From: Streptomyces atratus | GTDB lineage: Bacteria; Actinomycetota; Actinomycetes; Streptomycetales; Streptomycetaceae | Direction: 5' to 3' | Length of the DNA: 64,000 nucleotides | Assembly (NCBI RefSeq): GCF_014648655.1 | Contig: NZ_BMRN01000019.1 | Coordinates: forward strand, 1 to 64,000 | Part shown: piece by piece, positions 43,378 through 51,940 of the stretch | Layout of the letters: the number at the start of each line of letters is the position of its first letter | How positions within the stretch are numbered: position 1 is the stretch's first letter | Made by a program: the position numbers and the translations under genes | Notes under the pieces: generated by a model | Databases searched by the model: none | What the model saw: the letters and a program-made list of their open reading frames with translations, nothing else | Told to the model about the DNA's origin: nothing

Positions 43378-44463
43378 TCAGCGGCCGGTCTTCGGGGCCT
43401 TCCAGCGGGCGATGCCGCGGGCCACCAGATTGAGGATCATGACGAAGGCGATCAGGACCAGAGCGGCGGCCCAGGCACGGTCGTACGACGGCTCGCTGCC
43501 GATCTTGTACTGCTCCCAGATGTAGAACGGGAGCGAGGACTGTGCACCTTGGAAGGGGTTGGTGTTGATCAGCTGGCTGCCGAAGACCAGCAGCATGATC
43601 GGCGCGGTCTCGCCGGCGATCCGGGCGATCGCGAGCATCACACCGGTGGTGATGCCGCCGATCGCGGTGGGGATGACCACCTTCAGGATGGTGCGCCACT
43701 TCGGGATGCCGAGGGCGAGCGATGCCTCGCGGAGCTCGTTCGGGACGAGCTTGAGCATCTCCTCGGTGGAGCGGACCACGACCGGCATCATCAGGATCGA
43801 CAGGGCCAGCGAACCCATCAGGCCGGATGGCTGGAGCTGCGCCATCAGCATGATCGACAGGATGAAGAGACCGGCGACGATGGACGGGATACCCGTCATC
43901 ACGTCGACGAAGAACGTGACGGCCTTGGCGAGCGCGCCCTTGCCGTACTCCACCAGGTAGACGGCGGTCAGCAGGCCGATCGGGGCGGAGATCAGCGTGG
44001 CGAGGCCGACCTGCTCCAGGGTGCCGATCAGCGCGTGGTAGACGCCGCCGCCCGCCTCGATGCCGGGGACACCGGCCATGGAGTGGGTCAGGAAGTAACC
44101 GTCGAGGATCTTGGCGCCGCGGCTGACCGTGGTCCAGATCAGCGAGAACAGCGGGACGACGGCAAGGAGGAAGCACACCCAGACGATGCTGGTGGCGAGG
44201 CGGTCCTTGGCCTGGCGCTGGTTCTCGACGACCGTCGTCGTGACGTACGAGATGACGACGAAGAGCAGGGCGGAGAACAGTCCCCACTGGGTGTGGCTGT
44301 GCCAGCCCGCCGCCGCGCCGGTGCCCACGCCCAGCGCGATCGCGACGGCCGCGAAGGCGAGGGGGGCCCAGCGGGGCAGGGCCCGGCTGCTGAGGCTGGT
44401 CTTGCGTGTGGGCGCCATCGGGGTGGGGCGTTTCTGGATGCCGGTGTTGGCTGCCTGGCTCAT
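43378..44463 (-). CDS. pstA: Phosphate ABC transporter permease PstA
   Basis: 361 residues. A cytoplasmic N-terminal tail of about 60 residues precedes six to eight membrane helices. The EAA-type loop of PstA is ELREASLALGIPKWRTILKVVIPTAIGGI, and the end carries the ARIAGETAPIMLLVFGS motif. The ATG overlaps the pstC stop (ATGA). Confidence 0.95.
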   Translation of the reverse strand: MSQAANTGIQKRPTPMAPTRKTSLSSRALPRWAPLAFAAVAIALGVGTGAAAGWHSHTQWGLFSALLFVVISYVTTTVVENQRQAKDRLATSIVWVCFLLAVVPLFSLIWTTVSRGAKILDGYFLTHSMAGVPGIEAGGGVYHALIGTLEQVGLATLISAPIGLLTAVYLVEYGKGALAKAVTFFVDVMTGIPSIVAGLFILSIMLMAQLQPSGLMGSLALSILMMPVVVRSTEEMLKLVPNELREASLALGIPKWRTILKVVIPTAIGGITTGVMLAIARIAGETAPIMLLVFGSQLINTNPFQGAQSSLPFYIWEQYKIGSEPSYDRAWAAALVLIAFVMILNLVARGIARWKAPKTGR

Positions 44464-45455
44464 GCGTTGGCCCCCGAGTATTCCTTGCGGCGGGCGATGA
44501 TCAGCCGGGCCGCGCCGTTGACCAGCAGGGTGAGGATGAAGAGCACGAGGCCGGAGGCGATCAGGGCGTCGCGCCCGAACGCGTCGGCTTCGTCGAACTT
44601 CGCGGCGATGTTCTGGGCGAACGTTCCGCCACCCGGATTGAGCAGGTGCCCGGAGATGACGAAGCTCGGCGACAGGACCGTGGCGACGGCCATCGTCTCG
44701 CCGAGCGCACGGCCCAGTCCCAGCATCGAGGCGGAGATCACGCCCGAGCGGCCGAAGGGGAGCACCGAGAGGCGGATGACTTCCCAGCGGGTGGCGCCGA
44801 GGGCGAGGGCGGCTTCCTCGTTCATCTTCGGGACCTGGAGGAAGACTTCGCGGCTGACGCTGGTCACGATCGGCAGGATCATGATCGCGAGCAGGATGCC
44901 GACGGTGAAGAGCGAGCGGGCGACGCCGACCTCGGTCTTCTCGAAGAGGTACGTCCAGCCGAAGAACTGGTCGAGCCAGAGGTTCAGGCCCTCCAGGTAC
45001 GGGACCAGGAAGAGGGCGCCCCAGATGCCGTACACGATGCTCGGCACTGCGGCGAGCAGGTCGACGACGTACGCGAGGGGCGCGGCCAGCTTGCGCGGCG
45101 CGTAGTGCGAGATGAACAGGGCGATACCGACAGCGACCGGGACGGCGATGGCCATCGCGATGATCGAGCTGACGATCGTGCCGAAGAGGAGCACCGCGAT
45201 GCCGAAGACCGGCGGGTCGCCGGCCGGGTTCCAGTCGAAGGTGGTGAGGAAGTTGCCTTCGTCCTTGGAGACGGCGAGTGCGGCGCGGTAGGTGAGGAAC
45301 ACGGCGATCGACGCCATGATCACAAGCAGCAGAATGCCCGAGCCCCTTGAGAGGCCCAGGAAGATCTTGTCGCCCGCGCGCCCGGTCTTCGGCCTGGCGC
45401 GCTCGCGCGCCACCGGCGATGCCGGCGGCGTGTCTATCGGTGTGGTGGAAGCCAT
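44460..45455 (-). CDS. pstC: Phosphate ABC transporter permease PstC
   Basis: 331 residues. Six membrane helices, with PstC hallmarks: AVPVAVGIALFISHYAPRKL, YGIWGALFLVPYLEGL, and the permease loop EEAALALGATRWEVIRLSVLPFGRSGVISA. It follows pstS after 184 bases that contain a strong hairpin. Confidence 0.95.
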   Translation of the reverse strand: MASTTPIDTPPASPVARERARPKTGRAGDKIFLGLSRGSGILLLVIMASIAVFLTYRAALAVSKDEGNFLTTFDWNPAGDPPVFGIAVLLFGTIVSSIIAMAIAVPVAVGIALFISHYAPRKLAAPLAYVVDLLAAVPSIVYGIWGALFLVPYLEGLNLWLDQFFGWTYLFEKTEVGVARSLFTVGILLAIMILPIVTSVSREVFLQVPKMNEEAALALGATRWEVIRLSVLPFGRSGVISASMLGLGRALGETMAVATVLSPSFVISGHLLNPGGGTFAQNIAAKFDEADAFGRDALIASGLVLFILTLLVNGAARLIIARRKEYSGANA

Positions 45456-45520
45456 GGTCTTTCCGGTCTGTGTGGGGGAGCCGTGGGCTCCCCTGGCGGC
45501 GGTGCACCGGATGGGTGGTG

Positions 45521-45557
45521 GCGGGCCGGTCCGGAGGGGTGCACCGGACCGGCCCGC
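45521..45557 (-). terminator. Hairpin between pstS and pstC (attenuator or mRNA stabiliser)
   Basis: A perfect 14-bp stem GCGGGCCGGTCCGG / CCGGACCGGCCCGC with a 9-base loop. It lacks a T-run on the minus strand, so it probably causes partial termination or protects the pstS transcript, giving more binding protein than permease. Confidence 0.75.
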
Positions 45558-45639
45558 CAGGTGTTGCTGACGTTGCTACGGGTGTTGCTGGGTGGTGCTT
45601 GCGTGCCTTCGGGCTGCGTGCCCCGGCTGCGTTCCTCGG

Positions 45640-46776
45640 TTACGAGAGGGAGGCGATGGTCTCGCGGACCTTCGCGTTGATCTCGGTCGGGATCGGCGCG
45701 TAACCGGCGTCGGTGAGGAGCTTCTGGCCGTCGTCACCGGCGGTGTAGTTCAGGAAGGACTTGACCGTGGGCAGGGTCTCGGCCTTGTTGCCCTTGTCAC
45801 AGACGACCTCGTACGTCACCAGGACGATCGGGTACGCACCCTCGGCCTTGGTGGTGTAGTCGAGGTCGAGCGCCAGGTCCTTGCCGGTGCCCTTGATCTT
45901 GGCGGCGGCGATGGCCTTGGAGGCGTTCTCCGGGGTCGCCTTGACCGGGGTGGAGCCACCGGTGTTGATGTCGACCGTGGAGATCGACTGCGAGGTGGCG
46001 TAGCTGAGCTCGAAGTAGCCGATCGCGCCGTCGACCTGCTTCACCTGGGCGGCGACACCGGAGGAGCCGGACGCGGCCTGGCCACCGGGGGCCGGCCACT
46101 TCTTCTCGGCCTCGTACTTCCAGTCGCTCGGGGCGGCTGCGCCCAGGTACTTGCCGAGGTTCTGCGTGGTGCCGGAGTCCTCGGAGCGGTGGAAGGCCTG
46201 GATGGCCTTGTCCGGGAGCTTCGCGCCGCTGTTGAGCTTGGCGATCGCGGGGTCGTTCCACTTCTTGATCTTGCCGTCGAAGATCTTGGCGAGGGTGGGG
46301 GCGTCCAGCGTGAGGCTGTCGACGCCTTCCAGGTGGTAGCCGATGGCGATCGGGCCGCCGACCATCGGGAGGTTGATGCCCTGGCCGCCCTTGCAGATCT
46401 TCTTCGACGCGGCGACCTCTTCGGGCTTCAGCGCCGAGTCGGAACCGGCGAAGCCGACCGTGCCCTGGTTGAAGGCGACGATGCCTTCACCGGAGGAGGA
46501 CGACTTGTAGTTGACCTCGACGCCCGAGCAGCCGGCCATGTAGTTCTTGACCCAGAGGTCCATGGCGTTCTTCTGCGCGCTGGAGCCGGAAGCGAGCAGC
46601 TGCCCCTTGGCGTCGTCGCACTTGATGTCCGACGCGGCGCTCGTCTTGCCGCCGTTGCCGCCGGTGGACCCGTCGCTGTTGTTGTCCGAACCGCACGCCG
46701 TGAGGACCAGGGCGCCGGAGACGGCGAGGGCACCGAGCGCGGTGGCACGAAGCCGGTTCTTGCGCTGAAGCTTCAC
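45640..46776 (-). CDS. pstS: Phosphate-binding lipoprotein PstS
   Basis: 378 residues. The lipobox is ALVLTACGS (Cys near 27), followed by a Ser/Gly linker and a PstS-type phosphate-binding domain: LLASGSSAQKNAMDLWVKNY, NYKSSSSGEGIVAFNQG, FAGSDSAL, then VHRSEDSGTT-like FHRSEDSGTTQNLGKYL. All four phosphate-contact segments are present. A four-repeat PHO box lies upstream, so PhoP control is expected. Confidence 0.96.
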   Translation of the reverse strand: MKLQRKNRLRATALGALAVSGALVLTACGSDNNSDGSTGGNGGKTSAASDIKCDDAKGQLLASGSSAQKNAMDLWVKNYMAGCSGVEVNYKSSSSGEGIVAFNQGTVGFAGSDSALKPEEVAASKKICKGGQGINLPMVGGPIAIGYHLEGVDSLTLDAPTLAKIFDGKIKKWNDPAIAKLNSGAKLPDKAIQAFHRSEDSGTTQNLGKYLGAAAPSDWKYEAEKKWPAPGGQAASGSSGVAAQVKQVDGAIGYFELSYATSQSISTVDINTGGSTPVKATPENASKAIAAAKIKGTGKDLALDLDYTTKAEGAYPIVLVTYEVVCDKGNKAETLPTVKSFLNYTAGDDGQKLLTDAGYAPIPTEINAKVRETIASLS

Positions 46777-46890
46777 TTTTCGGGTGTTCCTTCCAGGAGC
46801 CGCCGAGGTCTTTTTCGTTCTACGACGGCGTGCGATGTGGTGGGTGCTTTGGCGTTGCGCCGCGCACCGTGCACTGCCGAAGTTAGGCAG

Positions 46891-46934
46891 AACAGGTGAA
46901 GCCGTTTACGGGGGAGGGTGAACGGGAGGTGAAC
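46891..46934 (-). promoter_or_regulatory. PHO box, four 11-nt direct repeats
   Basis: Read on the minus strand the units are GTTCACCTCCC, GTTCACCCTCC, CCCGTAAACGG and CTTCACCTGTT in exact 11-base steps. The first two match the PhoP consensus GTTCACC strongly, the third weakly. It lies 115-158 bases upstream of the pstS start and fits activation under phosphate limitation. Confidence 0.88.
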
Positions 46935-46960
46935 CGTGTCGTACGGTGCGGTTCTGGGGC

Positions 46961-47000
46961 CCCGTCCGGGGCGAGGGTTACGTCCTCGACGCCGGACGGG
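46961..47000 (-). terminator. Terminator after nudix gene
   Basis: A long imperfect stem (CCCGTCCGG...GCGAGG with CCTCG...CCGGACGGG) with a short loop. It lies just past the nudix stop and upstream of the PHO box, so pstS is a separate transcription unit. Confidence 0.72.
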
Positions 47001-47017
47001 CTTGATCCCCGTCCCGG

Positions 47018-47431
47018 TCAGGCGCTCGGCAGGCCGGCGAGCAAGGCGTCCAGCACATCCCGGTCGTGCGGCCGGGTGAGGCGGGTACGGGCCGCCGCCG
47101 GGGAGAGCCAGCTCACCCGGTCGACCTCTGCGTTCGGTACGAAGGCGCCACCGGTCGCCTCGGCCGCCCAGTAGGCGACCTCCTTGGGACGGCCGTTCAC
47201 GGCGTACCGGACCGTGGGCAGCGGGGCACCCGGTGCGCAGTGGTGGCCCGTCTCCTCCAGGACCTCGCGCCGGGCGCCGTCCAGCGCGGACTCGCCGTGC
47301 TTCAGCTTGCCCTTCGGATGCGACCAGTCGTCGTAACGGGGCCTGTGGACCAGACAGATCTCCAGCTCGCCGGAGAGGTCCGACCGGCGCCACAGCACGC
47401 ACCCCGCGGCGAGCACAGGCCCGCTCCTCAC
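47018..47431 (-). CDS. Nudix hydrolase (MutT-like)
   Basis: 137 residues. The complete Nudix box G-x5-E-x7-REVLEETG spans residues 41-63 (GKLKHGESALDGARREVLEETG). The preceding strand (EICLVHRPRYDDWSHPKGKL) is typical of the RHG-containing MutT1 subgroup, but the protein lacks the C-terminal phosphatase domain. Its ATG overlaps the CHAD gene stop. In this setting it may act on polyphosphate-related or nucleotide substrates. Confidence 0.92.
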   Translation of the reverse strand: MRSGPVLAAGCVLWRRSDLSGELEICLVHRPRYDDWSHPKGKLKHGESALDGARREVLEETGHHCAPGAPLPTVRYAVNGRPKEVAYWAAEATGGAFVPNAEVDRVSWLSPAAARTRLTRPHDRDVLDALLAGLPSA

Positions 47432-48444
47432 GGTGCGATCACCGCCGTCGCGTACGGCCAGCTCTCCCGGAACACACTGCGCGCCGCCTCCACCTCGTGC
47501 CGCTGATCGGCGTGGAGCACCCCCAGGGCGTACGCGGTCGCGGGCGCGATCCGGGGCGTGCGGGCCGCCGATGCCGCTGCCGCGGCCGCCTCCGATGCAT
47601 CCCGGTGCGTATCGAGCGCGTGCCCCGGCGCGACCAGGACCGGATCGGGGGCGCCCCGTACCACCTCGTGGGCGTACCGGTGCAGGCGCAGCAGCAGCCG
47701 GGTCCGGTGCCAGGGCGCGTCCTGAGCCTCGTTGTACGGCTCGACCGCCCCGTTCGGGGGGAGCGCGGCCACCGCACCGAGCAGCTGCTGTTCGGCCCGG
47801 TCGGCGGGCCCGTGCAGCATCTCCTCGGCCGGAGCCGTGGCTGCCGCGGCGAGCGGCACCTCGGAGGCGAGCAGCGCGACGGCGTCGGCCACCGCATGGA
47901 AGCGGGAGGAGCCGAGCGCCTGGAGCGCCGCGGAGTGGGCGCGGGTCCGGGCGAGGGTCAGCTGTCGTTCGAGCAGCGCCCCGGCGCGGGCCGCGCCGAC
48001 GCCGAGGGCGGCGCGCTCCTTGTCACCGGCGGCATCGGAGCGGGACCCGGTGCGGGCGGTGGGCAGTGAGGTGCCGGACAGGGCGTGGAGAGCTTCGAGG
48101 AGCCGGTTCAGCCGGGTCGCGTAGGCGTGCTCCCGGGCCAGGGTGCCCGACAGCCAGGCCAGTTCGGTGCGGAGCTGCTCGGCCCAGGCCGGGTCCAGCG
48201 CCGCCCGGAAGGTGTGCAGCGTGCCGCCGATCCGGCGGGACGAGCGGCGCAGGGCACCGGCGGCCTCCTCGGCGGCGTGGGTTCCGGCGTCCGTGGGGGC
48301 GCTGTTCTCGTGGTGCAGGCGCAGGCTGCGCAGGAATTCGGCGGCCTGTTCCTGCAGGTAGGGCGCGAGCACCGCTCCTGCCGTAAGGTCCGCCTGCGTC
48401 GTCTGGTGGTCATGGCGTCGCACGCCGGCGCCTCCGGGCGTCAA
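47428..48444 (-). CDS. CHAD domain protein
   Basis: 338 residues, nearly all helical. Repeated conserved His/Arg pairs (HLHHENSAPTDAGTHAAEEAA-like start, RRSSRRIGGTLHTFRAAL, ELAWLSGTLAREHAYATRLNRLLEAL, RFHAVADAVALL) are the mark of CHAD domains, which bind polyphosphate. The start overlaps the ppk end by 35 bases; a GTG at 48423 is an alternative. Operon order ppk-CHAD-nudix supports a role in polyphosphate handling. Confidence 0.88.
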   Translation of the reverse strand: MTPGGAGVRRHDHQTTQADLTAGAVLAPYLQEQAAEFLRSLRLHHENSAPTDAGTHAAEEAAGALRRSSRRIGGTLHTFRAALDPAWAEQLRTELAWLSGTLAREHAYATRLNRLLEALHALSGTSLPTARTGSRSDAAGDKERAALGVGAARAGALLERQLTLARTRAHSAALQALGSSRFHAVADAVALLASEVPLAAAATAPAEEMLHGPADRAEQQLLGAVAALPPNGAVEPYNEAQDAPWHRTRLLLRLHRYAHEVVRGAPDPVLVAPGHALDTHRDASEAAAAAASAARTPRIAPATAYALGVLHADQRHEVEAARSVFRESWPYATAVIAP

Positions 48445-50665
48445 TGAGCATTTCCTGTACGTGCCGCAGCGGTTGGCCGTCCGCGTCCGTGGCGCGCCGG
48501 GTCCAGTTCCCGTCGGAACCGAGGTGCCAGGAGGAGGTGGTGTCGGCCATGCCGGTCTCCAGGAGCCGGCTGAGCGCGGCGCGGTGGGCGGGGTCGGTGA
48601 CCCGGACCAGTGCTTCGATCCGGCGGTCGAGGTTGCGGTGCATCATGTCGGCGCTGCCGAACCACACTTCGGGTTCGCCGCCGTTGCCGAACGAGAAGAT
48701 CCGGGAGTGTTCGAGGAAGCGGCCCAGTACCGAGCGGACCCGGATGTTCTCGGAGAGGCCGGGGACGCCCGGGCGGATCGCGCAGATGCCGCGTACCCAG
48801 ATGTCCACCGGTACGCCTGCCATCGCGGCCCGGTAGCAGGCGTCGATGATCGCCTCGTCGACCATCGAGTTGACCTTGATGCGGACGTAGGCGCTGCGCC
48901 CGGCCCGCTGGTGCGTGATCTCCTTGTTTATACGGGCGATCAGCCCGTCGCGCAGAGACCTCGGGGCGACCAGGAGGCGGCGGTAGGTCTCGCGGCGGGA
49001 GTAGCCGGAGAGTCGGTTGAAGAGGTCGGAGAGGTCCGCGCCGACCTGGGGGTCGGCGGTCAGCAGGCCGAGGTCCTCGTACAGCCGGGCGGTCTTGGGG
49101 TGGTAGTTGCCGGTGCCGACGTGGGCGTAGCGGCGCAGTGTGTCGCCCTCCTGGCGGACGACGAGCGAGAGCTTGCAGTGGGTCTTGAGGCCGACGAGCC
49201 CGTAGACGACATGGCAGCCGGACTCCTCCAGCTTGCGCGCCCACTTGATGTTGGCCTGCTCGTCGAAGCGGGCCTTGATCTCGACGAGTACGAGGACCTG
49301 CTTGCCGGATTCGGCAGCGTCTATGAGGGCTTCCACAATCGGGGATTCGCCCGAAGTCCGGTACAGGGTCTGCTTGATGGCCAGGACGTCGGGGTCGCTC
49401 GCGGCCTGTTCCAGAAACGCCTGGACGGAGGTGGAGAACGAGTCGTACGGGTGGTGCAGGAGCACGTCGCGTTCGCGCAGGGCGGCGAAGATGTCGGGCG
49501 CGGAGGCGGATTCGACCTCGGCGAGATCGCGGTGGGTGCCCGCGATGAACTTGGGGAACTTCAGCTCGGGCCGGTCCAGGGACGCGATGCCGAAGAGCCC
49601 GGTGAGGTCGAGCGGTCCGGGCAGCGGGTAGACCTCGGCGTCGGACACCTTCAGCTCGCGTACCAGCAGGTCCAGCACGTACGGGTCGATGGACTCCTCG
49701 ACCTCCAGGCGGACCGGCGGGCCGAAGCGGCGCCGCATGAGCTCCTTCTCCAGGGCCTTGAGGAGGTTCTCGGCGTCGTCCTCCTCGACCTCCAGGTCCT
49801 CGTTCCTGGTGACCCGGAACATGTGGTGGGCGAGGACCTCCATGCCCGGGAAGAGCTCTTCGAGGTGGGCGGCGATGACGTCCTCTATGGGCACGTACCG
49901 CTGCGGCGACGCCTCCAGGAAGCGGGTCAGCAGTGGCGGCACCTTGACCCGGGCGAAGTGGCGGTGGCCGCTGACCGGGTTGCGCACGACGACGGCGAGG
50001 TTGAGTGAGAGACCCGAGATGTACGGGAAGGGGTGCGCCGGGTCGACGGCGAGGGGGGTCAGCACGGGGAAGACGCGCTGCCGGAAGAAGGTGAACAGGC
50101 GGGCCTGTTCCTTCTCGGTCAGCTCGGGCCAGCGGATCAGCTGGATGCCCTCGTCGGACAGGGCGGGGGCGACGTCCTGCTGGTAGCAGGCGGCGTGCCG
50201 GGCCATGAGTTCGCGCGAGCGGGTCCAGATCAGGTCGAGGACCTCGCGGGGCTGGAGTCCGGAGGCGGAGCGGGTGGCGACGCCGGTGGCGATACGGCGC
50301 TTCAGTCCGGCCACCCGGACCATGAAGAACTCGTCCAGGTTGGAGGCGAAGATGGCGAGGAAATTGGCCCGCTCGAGGAGGGGCGTCGCCGGGTCCTCGG
50401 CCAGTTCGAGCACCCGTTCGTTGAACGCGAGCCAGCTGCGTTCCCGGTCCAGGAAACGGCCGTGGGGCAGTTCGCTGCCGTCGACGTCGGGTTCGTACGC
50501 GTCGACGTCGGCGTCGATGTCGGGATCGAGGTCGGCCCGGGTCGACAGTATGGCGCTGTTGGACGCCGACGAGGCGACGGCGTGCGGCCGGTGCGCGGCG
50601 AGCGAGCCGACCGACGGCTGCACGGCGGGCCGGACCGGGACCTCGGAGCTGGGCTGCTGGCTCAT
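48410..50665 (-). CDS. ppk: Polyphosphate kinase
   Basis: 751 residues. An acidic N-terminal extension precedes the Ppk1 N domain (FLDRERSWLAFNERVLELAEDPATPLLERANFLAIFASNLDEFFMVRVAGLKRR). The catalytic core has the phospho-histidine region YAHVGTGNYHPKTARLYEDLGLLTAD and the second His motif region. The gene synthesises polyphosphate from ATP. The ATG at 50665 was chosen over a longer open frame. It leads the ppk-CHAD-nudix operon. Confidence 0.96.
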   Translation of the reverse strand: MSQQPSSEVPVRPAVQPSVGSLAAHRPHAVASSASNSAILSTRADLDPDIDADVDAYEPDVDGSELPHGRFLDRERSWLAFNERVLELAEDPATPLLERANFLAIFASNLDEFFMVRVAGLKRRIATGVATRSASGLQPREVLDLIWTRSRELMARHAACYQQDVAPALSDEGIQLIRWPELTEKEQARLFTFFRQRVFPVLTPLAVDPAHPFPYISGLSLNLAVVVRNPVSGHRHFARVKVPPLLTRFLEASPQRYVPIEDVIAAHLEELFPGMEVLAHHMFRVTRNEDLEVEEDDAENLLKALEKELMRRRFGPPVRLEVEESIDPYVLDLLVRELKVSDAEVYPLPGPLDLTGLFGIASLDRPELKFPKFIAGTHRDLAEVESASAPDIFAALRERDVLLHHPYDSFSTSVQAFLEQAASDPDVLAIKQTLYRTSGESPIVEALIDAAESGKQVLVLVEIKARFDEQANIKWARKLEESGCHVVYGLVGLKTHCKLSLVVRQEGDTLRRYAHVGTGNYHPKTARLYEDLGLLTADPQVGADLSDLFNRLSGYSRRETYRRLLVAPRSLRDGLIARINKEITHQRAGRSAYVRIKVNSMVDEAIIDACYRAAMAGVPVDIWVRGICAIRPGVPGLSENIRVRSVLGRFLEHSRIFSFGNGGEPEVWFGSADMMHRNLDRRIEALVRVTDPAHRAALSRLLETGMADTTSSWHLGSDGNWTRRATDADGQPLRHVQEMLIDARRRRRATP

Positions 50666-50895
50666 GGCCCTATTCTTCCGCTTCGAAGGCTCCGAGGGCG
50701 CGCCGGAGAGTGCGGAGATCGCGGGAAACTCACGGTTCGTGTGGTTCGCACGGTCTCCACCGGGATTTCTCCCGTTGTGGGGGGTCGGCACAGCTGGCTG
50801 CATTTTGAGAGGGTCGCAAGCCCTTCTGAATGGCCGGTAACGGCGACATGACGTGCAGGAAGCGGTGTGCCGTGGGCGGATTGGTCATATGAGCA

Positions 50896-50924
50896 GTGTC
50901 CGGGCCCCCGGAGGGCCCGGACAC
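50896..50924. terminator. Terminator between ABC permease and ppk
   Basis: A perfect 12-bp stem GTGTCCGGGCCC / GGGCCCGGACAC with a 5-base loop just past the ABC permease stop. It ends the upstream operon before ppk. Confidence 0.82.
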
Positions 50925-50941
50925 AGTGCCTGGAAGCGGTC

Positions 50942-51940
50942 TCAGCCGTGGCGGCGGCGCAGCACCCGGAAGGCGAGGGCGACGGCGAGCGCGGCCAGGG
51001 CGAGCAGGATGCCGGTCTCGACGAGCTGGAGCGGCCAGAAATGCGAGGCGGGGTGGTAGTCGGCGAAGTACGTGATGCCGCCCTGGTTGCGCAGGCAGCT
51101 CGTGGGGTCCTCCGGCACCGTCGTGCCGGCCTTGAAGCAGTCCTTCCAGTAGATCTCCTTGCCGGAGGCGGTGAGCATGCCCGACTCGATGTGCCAGGCG
51201 TCACTGCCCGGCCCGTCGTCGCCGAAGAAGCGGGTGGTCGGCCAGAGCTCGTAGCGGCGCTTGCCGAACCCCAGCATGACCGTGCCCAGGACGAGGGCTG
51301 TGAGGCTCATGGACAGGACGGTACGGCGTACGGCCACGGCGCACAGGGCGCCCACAGCCAGGGCCAGCAGGGCGTAGGCGACGGCGGTCGGGCCGAGGGC
51401 GGGATGGATACCGTTCTCGTACCAGCCCAGTCCGGAGGCGTACGGTTTGCTCTGCAAGCCCGACCAGCCCCATCGGTAGACGAGGACGAGCACGGTCGTC
51501 CCGGCGGTCACCAGAGCCGCGGGCAGGGCGAGCCGGGCCGCCAGCCACTGGGCCGGGGAGACCGACTGGGCCCAGGCGAGCCGGAACGTACCGCTCTCCA
51601 GCTCGCGGGCGATCAGCGGTCCGGCGACGAAGACGCCGATGAGCGCGGCGAGCAGCAGGACGACGGTCCCACCGCCTGACAGATATCCCTCGGCGGCGGC
51701 GCGGGCGTAGGTGGGCTGGTAGGTGTCGTCGCCGCAGCGGGTGATGTCGCCGTCGGCGCAGAGCTCGTCCGAGCTCGCGACCGCGACCCAGATCCGGAGC
51801 CCGACCACGATGGCGATGCCCAGCACCAGGAGTGCGCCGGCCACCCACAGGGAGCGGCGGTGCTGGCGGAGAAGGACGCGGACGGGGCCCCGCAGCCCGG
51901 CGGCGGGTGCGACGGGCGCACGCAGACCGATGGCGCTCAT
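50942..51940 (-). CDS. ABC transporter permease
   Basis: 332 residues with about six membrane helices: SLWVAGALLVLGIAIVVGLRIWVA near the start, VVLLLAALIGVFVAGPLIARELESGTFRLAW (the ABC-2 loop), and three more towards the C terminus. A large extracellular loop holds CADGDITRC and DCFKAGTTVPEDPTSC, possibly disulfide-bonded. Its ATG overlaps the ATPase stop. It is the membrane part of a GntR-controlled exporter. Confidence 0.88.
   Translation of the reverse strand: MSAIGLRAPVAPAAGLRGPVRVLLRQHRRSLWVAGALLVLGIAIVVGLRIWVAVASSDELCADGDITRCGDDTYQPTYARAAAEGYLSGGGTVVLLLAALIGVFVAGPLIARELESGTFRLAWAQSVSPAQWLAARLALPAALVTAGTTVLVLVYRWGWSGLQSKPYASGLGWYENGIHPALGPTAVAYALLALAVGALCAVAVRRTVLSMSLTALVLGTVMLGFGKRRYELWPTTRFFGDDGPGSDAWHIESGMLTASGKEIYWKDCFKAGTTVPEDPTSCLRNQGGITYFADYHPASHFWPLQLVETGILLALAALAVALAFRVLRRRHG

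Noticed and set aside
44464..45507. Upstream extension of pstA to 45507
   Set aside because: It is only an out-of-frame reading of pstC. The four-base overlap start at 44463 gives a normal PstA.
50666..50895. Possible PHO box upstream of ppk
   Set aside because: A GTTACCGGCC-like stretch exists, but no second unit at 11-base spacing matches the consensus.
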